NCBI RefSeq assembly: GCF_017303375.1
Contig: NZ_JAFKOH010000008.1
Coordinates: forward strand, 1-64,000
Source of the DNA: Bacillus sp. NTK074B
GTDB taxonomy: Bacteria; Bacillota; Bacilli; Bacillales; Bacillaceae_B
Direction of reading: 5' to 3'
Length of the DNA stretch: 64,000 nucleotides
The notes under the pieces are model-generated. The model did no database searches. It was not told the origin of the DNA and worked only from the letters and a program-made list of their open reading frames with translations. Shown piece by piece: positions 1 through 8,251 of the stretch. A program made the translations under genes and the position numbers. Position 1 is the first letter of the stretch. Every line of letters starts with the position of its first letter.

Positions 1-93
1 TCCCTTCACCCTCCTGCACCACAACCTAATTGACAGAGCATCGTCAATCTAAGTTTGGATGCAAATAGCAACAATCTATGGGAAAACAGCCTT
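1..93. repeat. Partial copy of a dispersed repeat, inverted relative to 38661-38753
   Basis: These bases match the reverse complement of 38661-38753 with about ten mismatches by eye (roughly 89 percent). Shared landmarks are TCCCTTCACCCTC, GACAGAGCATCG and AATAGCAACAATCT. At the other copy the same sequence flanks a long palindrome, so the rest of this copy probably lies outside the window. No transposase is present; it looks like a non-autonomous or palindromic intergenic repeat. Confidence 0.75.
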
Positions 94-384
94 AAAGAAA
101 GAAGAGATAGAAAACTACAACAACGCGCATGTAGCTGGCGGGCGCGCGTACGGATTGTTTCCATGACCGAATGTGAGGATGGTCAAGAGGCTTATCCCCC
201 CCCATCCCTATGGTTTTACAATACGTTGAACCAAGTGGATATTGCTGCTTTAAGTCAGGAGCTAACGCATAAACAATTATTCTAGCACACCATCAGGTCT
301 TTTTTCCTAACAACCCCAATAACCTTATATTGTAGGGTTATCCACACCACAAACCTATAAGAAAGAGTTACAGGGGGTTAAGAG
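94..384. other. Intergenic, no convincing gene
   Basis: A 76-codon open frame starts inside the repeat (55-285, plus strand), but it has no ribosome site and begins within repeat DNA, so I treat it as non-coding or a decayed remnant. Around 320-345 there is an imperfect ATAACC...GGGTTAT inverted repeat upstream of the next gene that could be regulatory. Confidence 0.4.
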
Positions 385-2241
385 ATGAGCAAAAGGAAAT
401 CGTTCCGGTGGGTTGTCATTGCTTTGGTCTTGTGTTTAATTAGCGCGATTGGCTCCTCTTTTGTACAAACGTCAGGTGGAAAGGTGACCGTGAAGGATTT
501 ACGTTGGGAAACGCCTTCAGGTCATATGATGAGTGCGCTGCTTTATGTTCCCGATGGAGTGTCGAAGGACAATCCTGCCCCCGGAATCGTGACGAGTCAT
601 GGCTGGTATAACACGCGGGAGATGCAGGATCTGAATTACGTGGAGCTTGCGAGACGGGGATATGTGGTCATATCCATCGATATGTACGGGCACGGGAACT
701 CGGATGCTGTGAAACCGGAAGAATGGATCAACCGGGGCACGGGGATGTATGATGCTGTGGAACTTCTGGCAGATCTTCCATATGTGGACAAAAGTAAGAT
801 AGGGGTGACGGGTCACTCCAATGGGGCTCGTGCCGCCAACTGGTCCATCAATGAAGATAACAAGAAGGATGAACCGTTGATTTCGTCGGTGCTGTTAATT
901 GCGAATGATGCCATGTACACGAGTGATCCGGCAGAGCCATTGTATTGGTCGATGCAGCCGAAGGATAAGGAATATGTAAACGTGTATGGGGCGAGGGATG
1001 TCGGAATTGTGGCCGCCCAGTACGATGAGTTTTTCTTCAGAAGTTTGAAAGAGGATGGGACTGCTACGGTTCCTAGAGATTATATTAATACAGAACCAGC
1101 ACAATCATTCCTGAACTTCGGGATTGATCCATCAGGAGGAGAGAAGCGGAAGAGCTACGAGATTTATAAGCAGGACGTAGACGGTCAGGAAGCAGCGAGG
1201 GTCATTTATAACCCTGAACAAATTCATCCGTGGAACCATATTTCAAAGAATGTCGTGACAAGTACTCTTGAGTTTTTTGAGAATTCTCTTGGAGCGCCTC
1301 ATCCGATAGCAGCAGACAAACAGATCTGGCAATACAAAGTGTTCTTTAATGCCATAGGCCTGGTCGGGTTTGTGATGTTCATCGTGAGCATCACCAAATG
1401 GCTTCTCTTCACGGAAACATTTACTGCACTGCGAGCAGATAAGGAAGCGGAGCCAATGACATTCCGTGATGGACTAGGGAAGCTTTGGTTCTGGGGAGGA
1501 CTCATTGCGGGTGCCCTCGTATCTTATTTCAGTTATTTAAAGTTATCCACCTGGACCGTGGAACACATTACACCGTTCTTTCCACAGTTCCCGCCATTTT
1601 ATATCGGGATGTGGTGTTTGGTCACGGGTCTCTTCACTCTCATAGTAGTGGGGGCGTGCTACCTCTTCTATTCCAAGAAGAACGCAATGGATCTGAGGGC
1701 GTCAGGGGTAGTCATTTCCTTCAGGACACTGTTGAAAACGATCGGGCTAGCCCTTTGTGTCACTGCCTTATCCTATAGCCTCGTGTTCATAGCGGATTAT
1801 TTCTTTAAAACGGATTTCCGTTTATGGGTACTGACCGTGAAAGCCTTCACGCCGGATAAGCTGTTGATTGCATTGAAGTATCTGCCTTTCTTCCTGGTAT
1901 TCTATGTAGCGAATTCCATTGCCATCAATAGTTTTAACTTTATCAAAATAGGGCAGAAAGAATGGATGAATACGGCCGTATTAACCCTGTTCAATTCACT
2001 TGCCATCATCATTCTGGTGGCCATCCAGTATATCGCTTTCTTTGTGACCGGCGAAGTGTATTACAATGATCTTTCCCACATCATCGGAATCTGGCTGTTC
2101 CCGATCATCGTGATCCTCATGGTGGCAGCCGTTGTTTCCCGTAAGATATACAAGGTGACGGGAAATCCTTATCTGGCAGGATTCATCAATGCGTTCATCA
2201 TTACGATTATGACGGTGACGAATACGTTGACGCAGCTTTAG
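385..2241 (+). CDS. Membrane-anchored alpha/beta hydrolase
   Basis: The protein has 618 residues. An N-terminal hydrophobic segment (about 8-28) is followed by an alpha/beta-hydrolase domain (about 35-300). Visible landmarks are the HG of SHGWYN near 71, DMYGHGNSD near 99-107, the nucleophile elbow GHSNG at 143-147 with Ser145, and late His282/His286 as base candidates. The C-terminal half (about 320-618) carries six or more predicted membrane helices. The substrate is unknown; the dienelactone-hydrolase/BAAT-like fold suggests an ester or amide. An AGGGGG ribosome site precedes ATG and a terminator follows, so it is probably monocistronic. The fold is secure, the role is not. Confidence 0.85.
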   Translation: MSKRKSFRWVVIALVLCLISAIGSSFVQTSGGKVTVKDLRWETPSGHMMSALLYVPDGVSKDNPAPGIVTSHGWYNTREMQDLNYVELARRGYVVISIDMYGHGNSDAVKPEEWINRGTGMYDAVELLADLPYVDKSKIGVTGHSNGARAANWSINEDNKKDEPLISSVLLIANDAMYTSDPAEPLYWSMQPKDKEYVNVYGARDVGIVAAQYDEFFFRSLKEDGTATVPRDYINTEPAQSFLNFGIDPSGGEKRKSYEIYKQDVDGQEAARVIYNPEQIHPWNHISKNVVTSTLEFFENSLGAPHPIAADKQIWQYKVFFNAIGLVGFVMFIVSITKWLLFTETFTALRADKEAEPMTFRDGLGKLWFWGGLIAGALVSYFSYLKLSTWTVEHITPFFPQFPPFYIGMWCLVTGLFTLIVVGACYLFYSKKNAMDLRASGVVISFRTLLKTIGLALCVTALSYSLVFIADYFFKTDFRLWVLTVKAFTPDKLLIALKYLPFFLVFYVANSIAINSFNFIKIGQKEWMNTAVLTLFNSLAIIILVAIQYIAFFVTGEVYYNDLSHIIGIWLFPIIVILMVAAVVSRKIYKVTGNPYLAGFINAFIITIMTVTNTLTQL

Positions 2242-2254
2242 GATAAACTGGAAG

Positions 2255-2292
2255 AGCTCACGGGTTCCCTATAGAGGACCGTGGGCTTTTTT
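2255..2292 (+). terminator. Rho-independent terminator
   Basis: The stem AGCTCACGG pairs with CCGTGGGCT and is followed by a T run. It sits directly after the hydrolase gene. Confidence 0.85.
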
Positions 2293-2312
2293 ACTGTCAG
2301 GTATGAAACAAA

Positions 2313-2326
2313 GAGGGACGGACCTT
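2313..2326 (+). repeat. Copy of the GAGGGACGGACCT dispersed motif
   Basis: One of about ten copies in the window. Isolated copies also lie at 6776-6789, 8642-8655 (inside a gene), 43081-43093 (inside a gene, reverse) and 60002-60015 (inside a gene); five more lie at 55.4-56.4 kb. This copy is in the 3' flank of the SAP-domain gene. Confidence 0.7.
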
Positions 2327-2328
2327 CG

Positions 2329-2898
2329 TCACTCTCCGGGTATATATGCATTACTACCCGGGAGTTTCTTAATTTGGTTCCAAGCTTCAATGGCATCGGC
2401 TCTCTTTTTACTCTGGTTGATCGGATCTGCGAAGAAATCTCTGATGAATCGGTTATATTCAAATTGAGGGGCAATTTCTTTCTTGTATGCCGGGTCTTTC
2501 TTGCGTTGTTCTTCTTCATACCAAGCTTCGACTGCATCTCGATAGGTTTTTCCTACATTCTGTTTGAAATAGTTTTGTATATAAGTAGAGAAATGGAAAG
2601 TGGGGATGATGGATGTAAAGAATGTCCTCACTACCTGACTGCAGCGGTGGTCTTCTGTTATGACAGTATCAAGGCTTAAGGTTACTACATGTACGGATGA
2701 GCTGCTTCCGTTTGATTTTCGGACAGGTTTTTTGATTTCACCTTTCTCAAGGAAAGTGCAGATTCGATCTGTTAATTCTATCTTTGATCCCGATGCACTG
2801 ATTCCATAGTTACGACAGAACGTTTGCAGTTCTTCCTTTAACCAATAATACTCTTTAAACGTTTTGAACGGGGTGTCCTTATTTAATGTAGGTCTCAA
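2329..2898 (-). CDS. SAP-domain protein (DUF6434-like)
   Basis: The 189-residue soluble protein starts at a TTG preceded by AGGAG at nine-base spacing. Residues about 12-55 form a SAP-like helix-extended-loop-helix motif (KEELQTFCRNYGI...KIELTDRI), usually linked to DNA or RNA binding. The middle and C-terminal parts (FKTFKEYYW, VEAWYEEE, DAIEAWNQIK) resemble the DUF6434-type arrangement seen in Bacillus. The function is unknown. It is convergent with the upstream hydrolase. Confidence 0.75.
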   Translation of the reverse strand: MRPTLNKDTPFKTFKEYYWLKEELQTFCRNYGISASGSKIELTDRICTFLEKGEIKKPVRKSNGSSSSVHVVTLSLDTVITEDHRCSQVVRTFFTSIIPTFHFSTYIQNYFKQNVGKTYRDAVEAWYEEEQRKKDPAYKKEIAPQFEYNRFIRDFFADPINQSKKRADAIEAWNQIKKLPGSNAYIPGE

Positions 2899-2956
2899 TG
2901 TAACCAGCTCCTAAATTTCCATTTACACCCATTTTAGAACAGATGTTCCCTTTTGT

Positions 2957-3283
2957 CTACTGCCTAGGCCCAAGCAGCATTACACTAATCCCGATCAGAC
3001 AAATCCCGGCACCGACCCAGTCATACAGATCCGGTGTTTTCTTATCAATTCCCCACCCCCAGAGAACGGACAGGACGATGAATACTCCTCCATAAGCAGC
3101 GTAGACCCGGCCGAATGAGGGAAAGGACTGGAAGGTGGCGATGACACCATAAAGAGCTAAGGCGATTCCGCCGGCAAGTCCCCAATAAGATGGTTTTCCT
3201 TCCCGTAGCCATAGCCAGATGAGATACCCCCCACCGATCTCGGCGATACCGGCCAGGATGAATAAGATGATAGCATTTAGCAC
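2957..3283 (-). CDS. YnfA family (UPF0060) small membrane protein
   Basis: The protein has 108 residues, the usual length for the family, and four predicted membrane helices. It carries typical sequence ([36 protein letters not shown]). YnfA proteins resemble small multidrug resistance transporters, but the substrate is not settled. I chose the GTG at 3283 because GGGAG lies eight bases upstream and it gives the family length; a longer in-frame extension to 3439 has no ribosome site. Confidence 0.9.
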   Translation of the reverse strand: MLNAIILFILAGIAEIGGGYLIWLWLREGKPSYWGLAGGIALALYGVIATFQSFPSFGRVYAAYGGVFIVLSVLWGWGIDKKTPDLYDWVGAGICLIGISVMLLGPRQ

Positions 3284-3418
3284 AGTAATCACTCCCACTA
3301 ATAGTTTACTTAGATGAAGTATAACGCAAATCCACCTGTCCAAACATTTGTCTATTTTCCCCAAACCTTCTACAATGAAAAATAAGAGAAGGTCTAGTCT
3401 CACGGAGGTGGATATGAA

Positions 3419-3787
3419 ATGGACAATACGGAAAAACATTTTTCAGAAGAAAAGTTTTGGGATAAATTAAAACGGTATGGTGTGAAGGCAGGTCATTCCG
3501 TTGTGTATACGGCGCTGCTCCTTTATTTTGTCCTGCAAAAGCCGGATATTCCGAAGAAGTCGAAGATGATCATCATCGGTGCACTCGGGTATTTTATCCT
3601 TCCGACGGATTTCATTCCCGACATGGCAGTGGGAGTGGGGTTTACAGATGACCTTGGCGCCCTGGGTCTCGCTTTATTGCAGGTGTCCATGTATATCGAT
3701 GATGAAGTGAAGGGAAAGGCCAAGGCGAAGTTGAGTGACTGGTTCGGTGAGGATGTGGATACGTCTGAGGTTGATGGGAAGTTATGA
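3419..3787 (+). CDS. YkvA family protein (DUF1232)
   Basis: The protein has 122 residues. The DUF1232 core is visible as [22 protein letters not shown] followed by GFTDDLGAL, two membrane-embedded helices with conserved acidic residues. The function of the family is unknown. GGAGGTG sits eight bases before the ATG; an earlier ATG at 3414 is out of frame. The gene is divergent from the YnfA gene and followed by a terminator. Confidence 0.88.
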   Translation: MDNTEKHFSEEKFWDKLKRYGVKAGHSVVYTALLLYFVLQKPDIPKKSKMIIIGALGYFILPTDFIPDMAVGVGFTDDLGALGLALLQVSMYIDDEVKGKAKAKLSDWFGEDVDTSEVDGKL

Positions 3788-3797
3788 TATAACGAAG

Positions 3798-3831
3798 TGT
3801 CACTGACGGTTGGGTCGGTGATGCTTTTTTT
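3798..3831 (+). terminator. Rho-independent terminator
   Basis: TCACTGAC pairs with GTCGGTGA (one G-T wobble) and is followed by TGC and seven T. It ends the YkvA gene. Confidence 0.75.
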
Positions 3832-3880
3832 ATAGTGGGGAAACTGTTACTGTCCAGTAATTCTCGGCTTCCCATGAATC

Positions 3881-4066
3881 CTACACGTCTTCTTCATTCA
3901 TCTCTACAGACTCATACTTTCTCGTGAAATAAAGCGTAAGGATCACGCCAAGAAGGACGATGCCAATACAAATAGAAAGAGGAAAGTCCCACCTGGTGTA
4001 GAGGACTGCCGAAGCTCCCAGGAGTGTAAGCCATTCAAATGCGATAAAAGATTTAAGGTATTTCAA
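3881..4066 (-). CDS. Small two-helix membrane protein
   Basis: The protein has about 61 residues with two hydrophobic segments (FIAFEWLTLLGASAVLYT and ICIGIVLLGVILTLYF) and an acidic tail. I prefer the TTG at 4066 because AGGAG lies seven bases upstream; an ATG at 4114, directly behind the stop of the upstream lipoprotein gene, has no ribosome site. The two genes are probably one transcript. I do not recognise the family. Confidence 0.65.
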   Translation of the reverse strand: MKYLKSFIAFEWLTLLGASAVLYTRWDFPLSICIGIVLLGVILTLYFTRKYESVEMNEEDV

Positions 4067-4114
4067 CGAGAAGCTCCTTTTATTCCAATTATTGTTAGTT
4101 AATGATACCATCAT

Positions 4115-4441
4115 TTAGCTTTCAGTGGGGATTATTTTTACCTTTAATGCTCTGGTTGAAGGGGGATTGGATTCACGGATGAAATCATACCATAGGGATA
4201 GATGTTGTCCTTCCTTTATAAACTCCATCATATTTTCATCCGGAACAGAAATAGAGATTATATCAGAGTATTTTTCCTTTGATTCCCCGGTTAATTCAAG
4301 AGTCATTCCTTGATTTCGTTTTTCAAGGACTTTCCCGTAAAGGATTTTGTTGTCGGACTTGTTGTCATAAACCAATTCATCCTCTTCACAGCCTAGAAGG
4401 AGGAAGGTTACAAGTAGAATGAAAAAACCGTTCTTATTCAT
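4115..4441 (-). CDS. Putative lipoprotein (DUF3221-like)
   Basis: The protein has 108 residues and a lipobox LLLGC near residue 18, so it is probably lipid-anchored outside the membrane. The mature part (ILYGKVLEKRNQ..., ISISVPDENM, GQHLSLWYD) resembles the small beta-barrel of DUF3221/YobA-type proteins. The GTG three codons upstream overlaps the ribosome site GAGGTG, so ATG at 4441 is the better start. The role is unknown. Confidence 0.7.
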   Translation of the reverse strand: MNKNGFFILLVTFLLLGCEEDELVYDNKSDNKILYGKVLEKRNQGMTLELTGESKEKYSDIISISVPDENMMEFIKEGQHLSLWYDFIRESNPPSTRALKVKIIPTES

Positions 4442-4536
4442 TGAGTTCACCTCAGTTAATCAGACGATATGGAGGGGAGGGATGTTACATGAGTCAGAGA
4501 CTCCCAGAGCTATTCTACGGTTATCCCCCACAACCA

Positions 4537-4723
4537 TCATTCCCCTTTGAACGTTTCATCAAATAAGTCTTCATCGCCTTGGAGTTCCCTGACTTCATGC
4601 TTTTCTTCGAGATAATGCCCGATAATGGAATTATTGATGCCGTCTCGCACAGCTCTTTCAATGAGCATATAGAAAAGTGATAGAACCGACGAGTGCACCT
4701 AAAATGATCAATGGAATTTCCAT
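4537..4723 (-). pseudogene. Small single-helix membrane protein gene, frameshifted
   Basis: From the ATG at 4723, preceded by GGAGGTGAGG, a reading frame encodes MEIPLIILGALVGSITFLYAH and stops at 4658. The next frame continues as MLIERAVRDGINNSIIGHY...ETFKGE from 4668 to 4537. Joined by a one-base shift near 4664-4672, the two parts make a protein of about 61 residues: one N-terminal helix and a charged tail. This resembles short Bacillus membrane proteins such as the DUF6019 type (a guess). Two translationally coupled peptides are the alternative. Confidence 0.6.
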
Positions 4724-4739
4724 GTCCTCACCTCCGAAC

Positions 4740-5195
4740 TTACTGTATGACAATATTCCCTACATACTGTGCGTTCCCCCTATCCGTTTGAAGGTCGACC
4801 TCCAATACGTAGGACCCCTTTCCTCTAGGGAGTGTAAAGGAACGATCCTCACTCATATCCAGCTGCCACTTTTCATTACCCAGCCATAAGAATGCATGTA
4901 ACTCCTCAACGGCAAAGTCTTCGCTGTCAAAAAGGAGATCTACCTGCTGACCGGATGGAATGGTGAGCTCCTTCTGTTCCCGTGCGAAGTCTACTATTTC
5001 TTTCGTTTCCTTCTCCAACGGTTTGCCATTTTCACCCTGCCAATTGATATTGGTTTCGGTTAATTCAACGGAGTTGACGCTGTCAGTATTCATAAGGGTG
5101 ACAGTAGGAGGCGTGAAATCATAGTCTTCTCCAATGCAGCCTGTCATGGAAAAAGTGAAGAATAAACAGAGGAAAGCTTTTAAATGGTTTCTCAT
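4740..5195 (-). CDS. Putative lipoprotein of unknown function
   Basis: The protein has 151 residues, a signal sequence and a lipobox SMTGC near residue 19. The mature domain is beta-rich (ELTIPSGQQVDLLFDSED, SFTLPRGKGSYVLEVDL), suggesting a small extracytoplasmic sandwich. The ATG is preceded by AAAGGA. It lies just downstream of the CPBP protease gene on the same strand and may be co-transcribed with it. I do not recognise the family. Confidence 0.7.
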   Translation of the reverse strand: MRNHLKAFLCLFFTFSMTGCIGEDYDFTPPTVTLMNTDSVNSVELTETNINWQGENGKPLEKETKEIVDFAREQKELTIPSGQQVDLLFDSEDFAVEELHAFLWLGNEKWQLDMSEDRSFTLPRGKGSYVLEVDLQTDRGNAQYVGNIVIQ

Positions 5196-5228
5196 TCATC
5201 CAAATCCTTTCTATTTAAAGAGGATAAT

Positions 5229-6011
5229 CTAGTTTATCCATCCATTCAACACCATCCCCATATTCATGACCATATGAAAGACGATGGCCGGGTAGATGCT
5301 GTCCGTCTTCCATACTACGAAGCTGTAAAAGAGTCCCCCGAAAGAGAATAATAGACTGAAGAGGAACGGGATCCCAATGGATAGATGCAAGAGACCGAAG
5401 CCGATGCTTGTCACGGTGACGGCATAAACGATTGAAGTGTTTCGTGCCAACGAGGACAGCATGACTCCTCTCCAAATGAATTCCTCAAGTGTAGCGTTGA
5501 GGATAGTGAATCCTACAGCGAATAGGAATAATGATCTCACTTCGCCGATTTCCCCGAACCAGGGGAGAGGGATGAAGATGGTGCTTGAACCCGCCAGCCC
5601 GATGAATAAAAATAGGGGCATTGAGATGGAATGTGCCGGCATGGAGATGCGCTTCTTCCAATCCGGGAATTTTGTGAAGAAACGGATCGTGCTTTTAGAT
5701 AGTAAATGGGGGATTATTACTGCCACCAGTATGATGACAAGAGCAGCTCTGTTCAACAGTATGTAGATCTCTTTTGAAATATCCCATTCTTCCATCCAGC
5801 CGGTTGCGAATTGAAATATTAGTAAGCCGAGCAAGAAGAACAGGAAGAGGGAAGCAACGGACTTGTATTTTTGTGTAGAGAGGCAGAGGGTGAAAAGACC
5901 CAGTAGCGGCAGCAGTCCCCATCCGTATGCTCTATACGATAGAAGGATAATCCCGGTGAAGAACAGGGTGGCCAAAATAATGTGAAAAAAGGGATGGTGG
6001 GAACGGATCAT
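5229..6011 (-). CDS. CPBP family intramembrane metalloprotease
   Basis: The protein has 260 residues and about seven predicted membrane helices. The three CPBP (Abi/CAAX protease) motifs are present: EExxxR as EEFIWR (176-181), FxxxH as FGLLH (205-209) and HxxxN as HMVMN (246-250). In this family these residues form the intramembrane active site; bacterial members are linked to prenyl processing, bacteriocin immunity or signalling. AAGGAGGACC precedes ATG. The substrate is unknown. Confidence 0.9.
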   Translation of the reverse strand: MIRSHHPFFHIILATLFFTGIILLSYRAYGWGLLPLLGLFTLCLSTQKYKSVASLFLFFLLGLLIFQFATGWMEEWDISKEIYILLNRAALVIILVAVIIPHLLSKSTIRFFTKFPDWKKRISMPAHSISMPLFLFIGLAGSSTIFIPLPWFGEIGEVRSLFLFAVGFTILNATLEEFIWRGVMLSSLARNTSIVYAVTVTSIGFGLLHLSIGIPFLFSLLFSFGGLFYSFVVWKTDSIYPAIVFHMVMNMGMVLNGWIN

Positions 6012-6147
6012 CTGGTCCTCCTTGAAAGGCTTTGAGAATAGTTTAGCATAATTTTCCTGTTTTTGTGAAAGTCATTTTTTCCTATGGACGAAGAGGATAT
6101 TTCATGTGATAAAATTAGGATAGTTTACATAAGAAGGGGGAAAGGAC

Positions 6148-6762
6148 ATGTACAAACACATCATATGGGATTTCGACGGGACTCTTTTCGATACATATCC
6201 CCTCATGGCTGGCACCTTCAAGGGAATGCTTGAGAAGGATGGCATTGATGAACCGTTAGAGGAGATCATGAAACATATGAAGGTATCGATGACCTATGCT
6301 TTCAATCATTACGGAGAGAAGTACGGGATCGGGAAAGAGTTCATCGAAGCCTATGATTCTCGCAGAAAAGATGTGGAGTTTGATTTGTCCGAGCCCTTTG
6401 AAGGAATGATGGAGCTTTGTAAGTATATTCATGAAACGGGCAGAAGGAATTATCTTTACACTCACAGGGGGAAGTCTTCCATGAGAATGTTGGAGAATTT
6501 CGGGATGATTGGCTATTTTTCTGATTTCATCACCTCCGAGCACGGGTTTGAAAGAAAACCGAGTCCGAATGCGATTCAGCATTTAATCCGTACCCACGGC
6601 ATCGGACTGTCTGATGCGATCATGATCGGGGACCGGGACTTGGACCTGGAATCAGGGAAGAATGCCGGGATCCGTTCATGCTACTTGACGGATGAGAAGG
6701 CAGAGAATCCCCATGCTGATTACGTCGTGACGAGCATGGAGGAGTTGTACAGGATTATTTAG
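6148..6762 (+). CDS. HAD superfamily hydrolase
   Basis: The protein has 204 residues and is a HAD-IA phosphatase of the phosphoglycolate phosphatase type. Motif I is DFDGTLFDT (nucleophile Asp8, acid Asp10), motif II is YLYTHRG, motif III is the Lys in ERKPSP, and motif IV is IGDRDLD. An alpha-helical cap occupies about residues 17-85. It probably dephosphorylates a small metabolite; the substrate cannot be read from the sequence. GAAGGGGG precedes the ATG. Confidence 0.9.
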   Translation: MYKHIIWDFDGTLFDTYPLMAGTFKGMLEKDGIDEPLEEIMKHMKVSMTYAFNHYGEKYGIGKEFIEAYDSRRKDVEFDLSEPFEGMMELCKYIHETGRRNYLYTHRGKSSMRMLENFGMIGYFSDFITSEHGFERKPSPNAIQHLIRTHGIGLSDAIMIGDRDLDLESGKNAGIRSCYLTDEKAENPHADYVVTSMEELYRII

Positions 6763-6830
6763 AAGTGAAACCATTGAGGGACGGACCTTGGTGGTCTTTT
6801 TTTATGTTATAATGGGATTTATTGGTAAAA

Positions 6831-6939
6831 GACGCAATGAACGAAAAAATGACGCAATGACGGTTGAAAACGACGCAATTAATAAAAAAATGACGCAATT
6901 ATTTTCAAAATGACGCAATTATTCATAAAACGACGCAAT
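6831..6939. repeat. Six GACGCAAT motifs at 20-21 bp spacing
   Basis: GACGCAAT starts at 6831, 6851, 6872, 6892, 6912 and 6932. The spacers are A-rich and variable, so only the 8-10 bp core is conserved. The period is two turns of B-DNA, placing all cores on one face of the helix. It lies between the HAD gene and convergent small genes. Confidence 0.9.
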
Positions 6940-6961
6940 CCCTCCTTGATAGAAGCCATAT

Positions 6962-7288
6962 TCAAATAGTCTCACCCGTTCCAAAGCCTGAGAGACCCTT
7001 AATCTCAAAATCTATTGAGCCCTTTTCACCAAAATAGCATAGATAACGTTCGCTGTTCCCATTACACACACAAAAATGTAAGGGAGCTGGATCGAAATGA
7101 GCCGGTTTAGAGTATAGACAGTGGCCAGGGCAAGAAGGAATGCGACAGAAGTGGAAATCAACAGGTTCTTTCTTGTCATCAGTTACCTCATGGCTAATAT
7201 GAAAGCATGCCCATTCCAAAATCGGAAACGAAGGCAATGCGAGTAATGATAAGGCGATCATGATGATCAGTGAGTAAGCTGTTATCAT
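6962..7288 (-). CDS. Small membrane protein, C-terminal frame doubtful
   Basis: The open frame is 108 codons. The ATG has a very strong ribosome site (GGGAGGAGG), and residues 1-30 form one hydrophobic helix (ITAYSLIIMIALSLLALPSF), so the start is probably genuine. Beyond about residue 40 the frame is poorly protein-like and overlaps a second ribosome-site-equipped frame (7012-7179). Either two genes overlap or this one has suffered a frameshift that removed its natural end. Confidence 0.5.
   Translation of the reverse strand: MITAYSLIIMIALSLLALPSFPILEWACFHISHEVTDDKKEPVDFHFCRIPSCPGHCLYSKPAHFDPAPLHFCVCNGNSERYLCYFGEKGSIDFEIKGLSGFGTGETI
7012..7179 (-). CDS. Small two-helix membrane protein, nested frame
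   Basis: The 55-residue protein starts at an ATG preceded by GAGGT at about six bases. It has two hydrophobic segments (LLISTSVAFLLALATVYTL and LPYIFVCVMGTANVIYAILV) and a basic tail, a credible small membrane protein. It lies out of frame within the 6962-7288 open frame; a TAA in its own frame immediately precedes the start region. The family is unknown. Confidence 0.6.
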   Translation of the reverse strand: MTRKNLLISTSVAFLLALATVYTLNRLISIQLPYIFVCVMGTANVIYAILVKRAQ

Positions 7289-7460
7289 GCGACCTCCTCC
7301 CCTACCCTTGGAGCAGACACTTAGCCCATCCGATACGTTTTAAAATCCCCCATTACGGATACATTATATGAGCACATACCAAACAGATGATTTGTCATCA
7401 GCCATTCATCCATGTGATGATAAATTCATACTAAAATTATCGGATTAAGGAGATGAGAGT

Positions 7461-8102
7461 ATGAACGTAGCAGTAGTTGGAGCAAATGGACAGATTGGGA
7501 AGCAAGTGGTCGGATTTTTGAAGGAAGACGGTCACACGCCAAGAGCCATTGTGAGAAAAGAAGAGCAGGTACAGTCTTTTAAAAAGGAAGGCGTTGAGGC
7601 TGCCCTTGTTGATCTGGAAGGAACGGTGGATCAAATCACAAACGGATTGAAGGGTTCAGATGCCGTCGTGTTCACTGCAGGATCCGGTGGAAGCACGGGT
7701 TCGGACAAAACGCTTCTCATTGATCTTGACGGAGCGGTGAAAACGATGGAGGCCGCAAAGCAGGCAGGAATCGAACGCTTCGTGATCGTGAGTGCCCTAC
7801 AGGCTCATCACCGTGAGAACTGGAATGATTCATTGAAGCCGTACTATGTGGCGAAGCATTTCGCGGACCGTGCACTGGAGGACAGCGGACTTACGTATAC
7901 CATCATCCGCCCGGGTGGACTGCTGAACGAAGCGGGTACTGGTCAAGTATCAGCCGCAGAAAATCTGGAAAGAGGATCCATTCCACGGGAGGACGTGGCG
8001 AGAACCATTGTCGCTTCATTGACGGAAGAGAGCACATTCAATAAAGGCTTCGATCTTACTTCAGGAAGTACAGGAATAGAAGAAGCGGTTAAAAACGTAT
8101 AA
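7461..8102 (+). CDS. yhfK: NAD(P)-binding atypical SDR, YhfK-like
   Basis: The protein has 213 residues, matching B. subtilis YhfK in length. The nucleotide-binding motif GANGQIG is at residues 7-13, followed by FTAGSGGSTG, VSALQAHHRENW and IRPGGLLNE, all typical of atypical short-chain dehydrogenases of the NmrA/YhfK type. It is a cytosolic Rossmann protein whose substrate is unknown. TAAGGAG precedes the ATG and a terminator follows, so it is monocistronic. Confidence 0.88.
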   Translation: MNVAVVGANGQIGKQVVGFLKEDGHTPRAIVRKEEQVQSFKKEGVEAALVDLEGTVDQITNGLKGSDAVVFTAGSGGSTGSDKTLLIDLDGAVKTMEAAKQAGIERFVIVSALQAHHRENWNDSLKPYYVAKHFADRALEDSGLTYTIIRPGGLLNEAGTGQVSAAENLERGSIPREDVARTIVASLTEESTFNKGFDLTSGSTGIEEAVKNV

Positions 8103-8112
8103 ATGAGTGAAG

Positions 8113-8144
8113 AGAATGATCATCGTGGATGGTCATTCTTTTTT
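8113..8144 (+). terminator. Rho-independent terminator
   Basis: GAATGATCAT pairs with ATGGTCATTC (one wobble), followed by a long T run, directly after yhfK. Confidence 0.85.
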
Positions 8145-8251
8145 TTACGAAATCGGGTAGACCCACTTATGGGTATAGATGGTAAAATAGTGAAAAAGGA
8201 GGGGGTCCTATCGTCAACATTGATGTTTCGTTCAATAGTGTTTCCTTCATC

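Noticed and set aside
55..285. 76-codon plus-strand open frame at the left edge
   Set aside because: It starts inside the dispersed repeat, has no ribosome site and no recognisable protein pattern.
3284..3439. N-terminal extension of the YnfA gene
   Set aside because: The extra residues are absent from the family and lack a ribosome site; the GTG at 3283 fits both length and spacing.
6776..6805. Possible terminator after the HAD gene
   Set aside because: A T run is present but the only stem (GACC/GGTC) is four bases; the site is better described as a copy of the 13-mer repeat.
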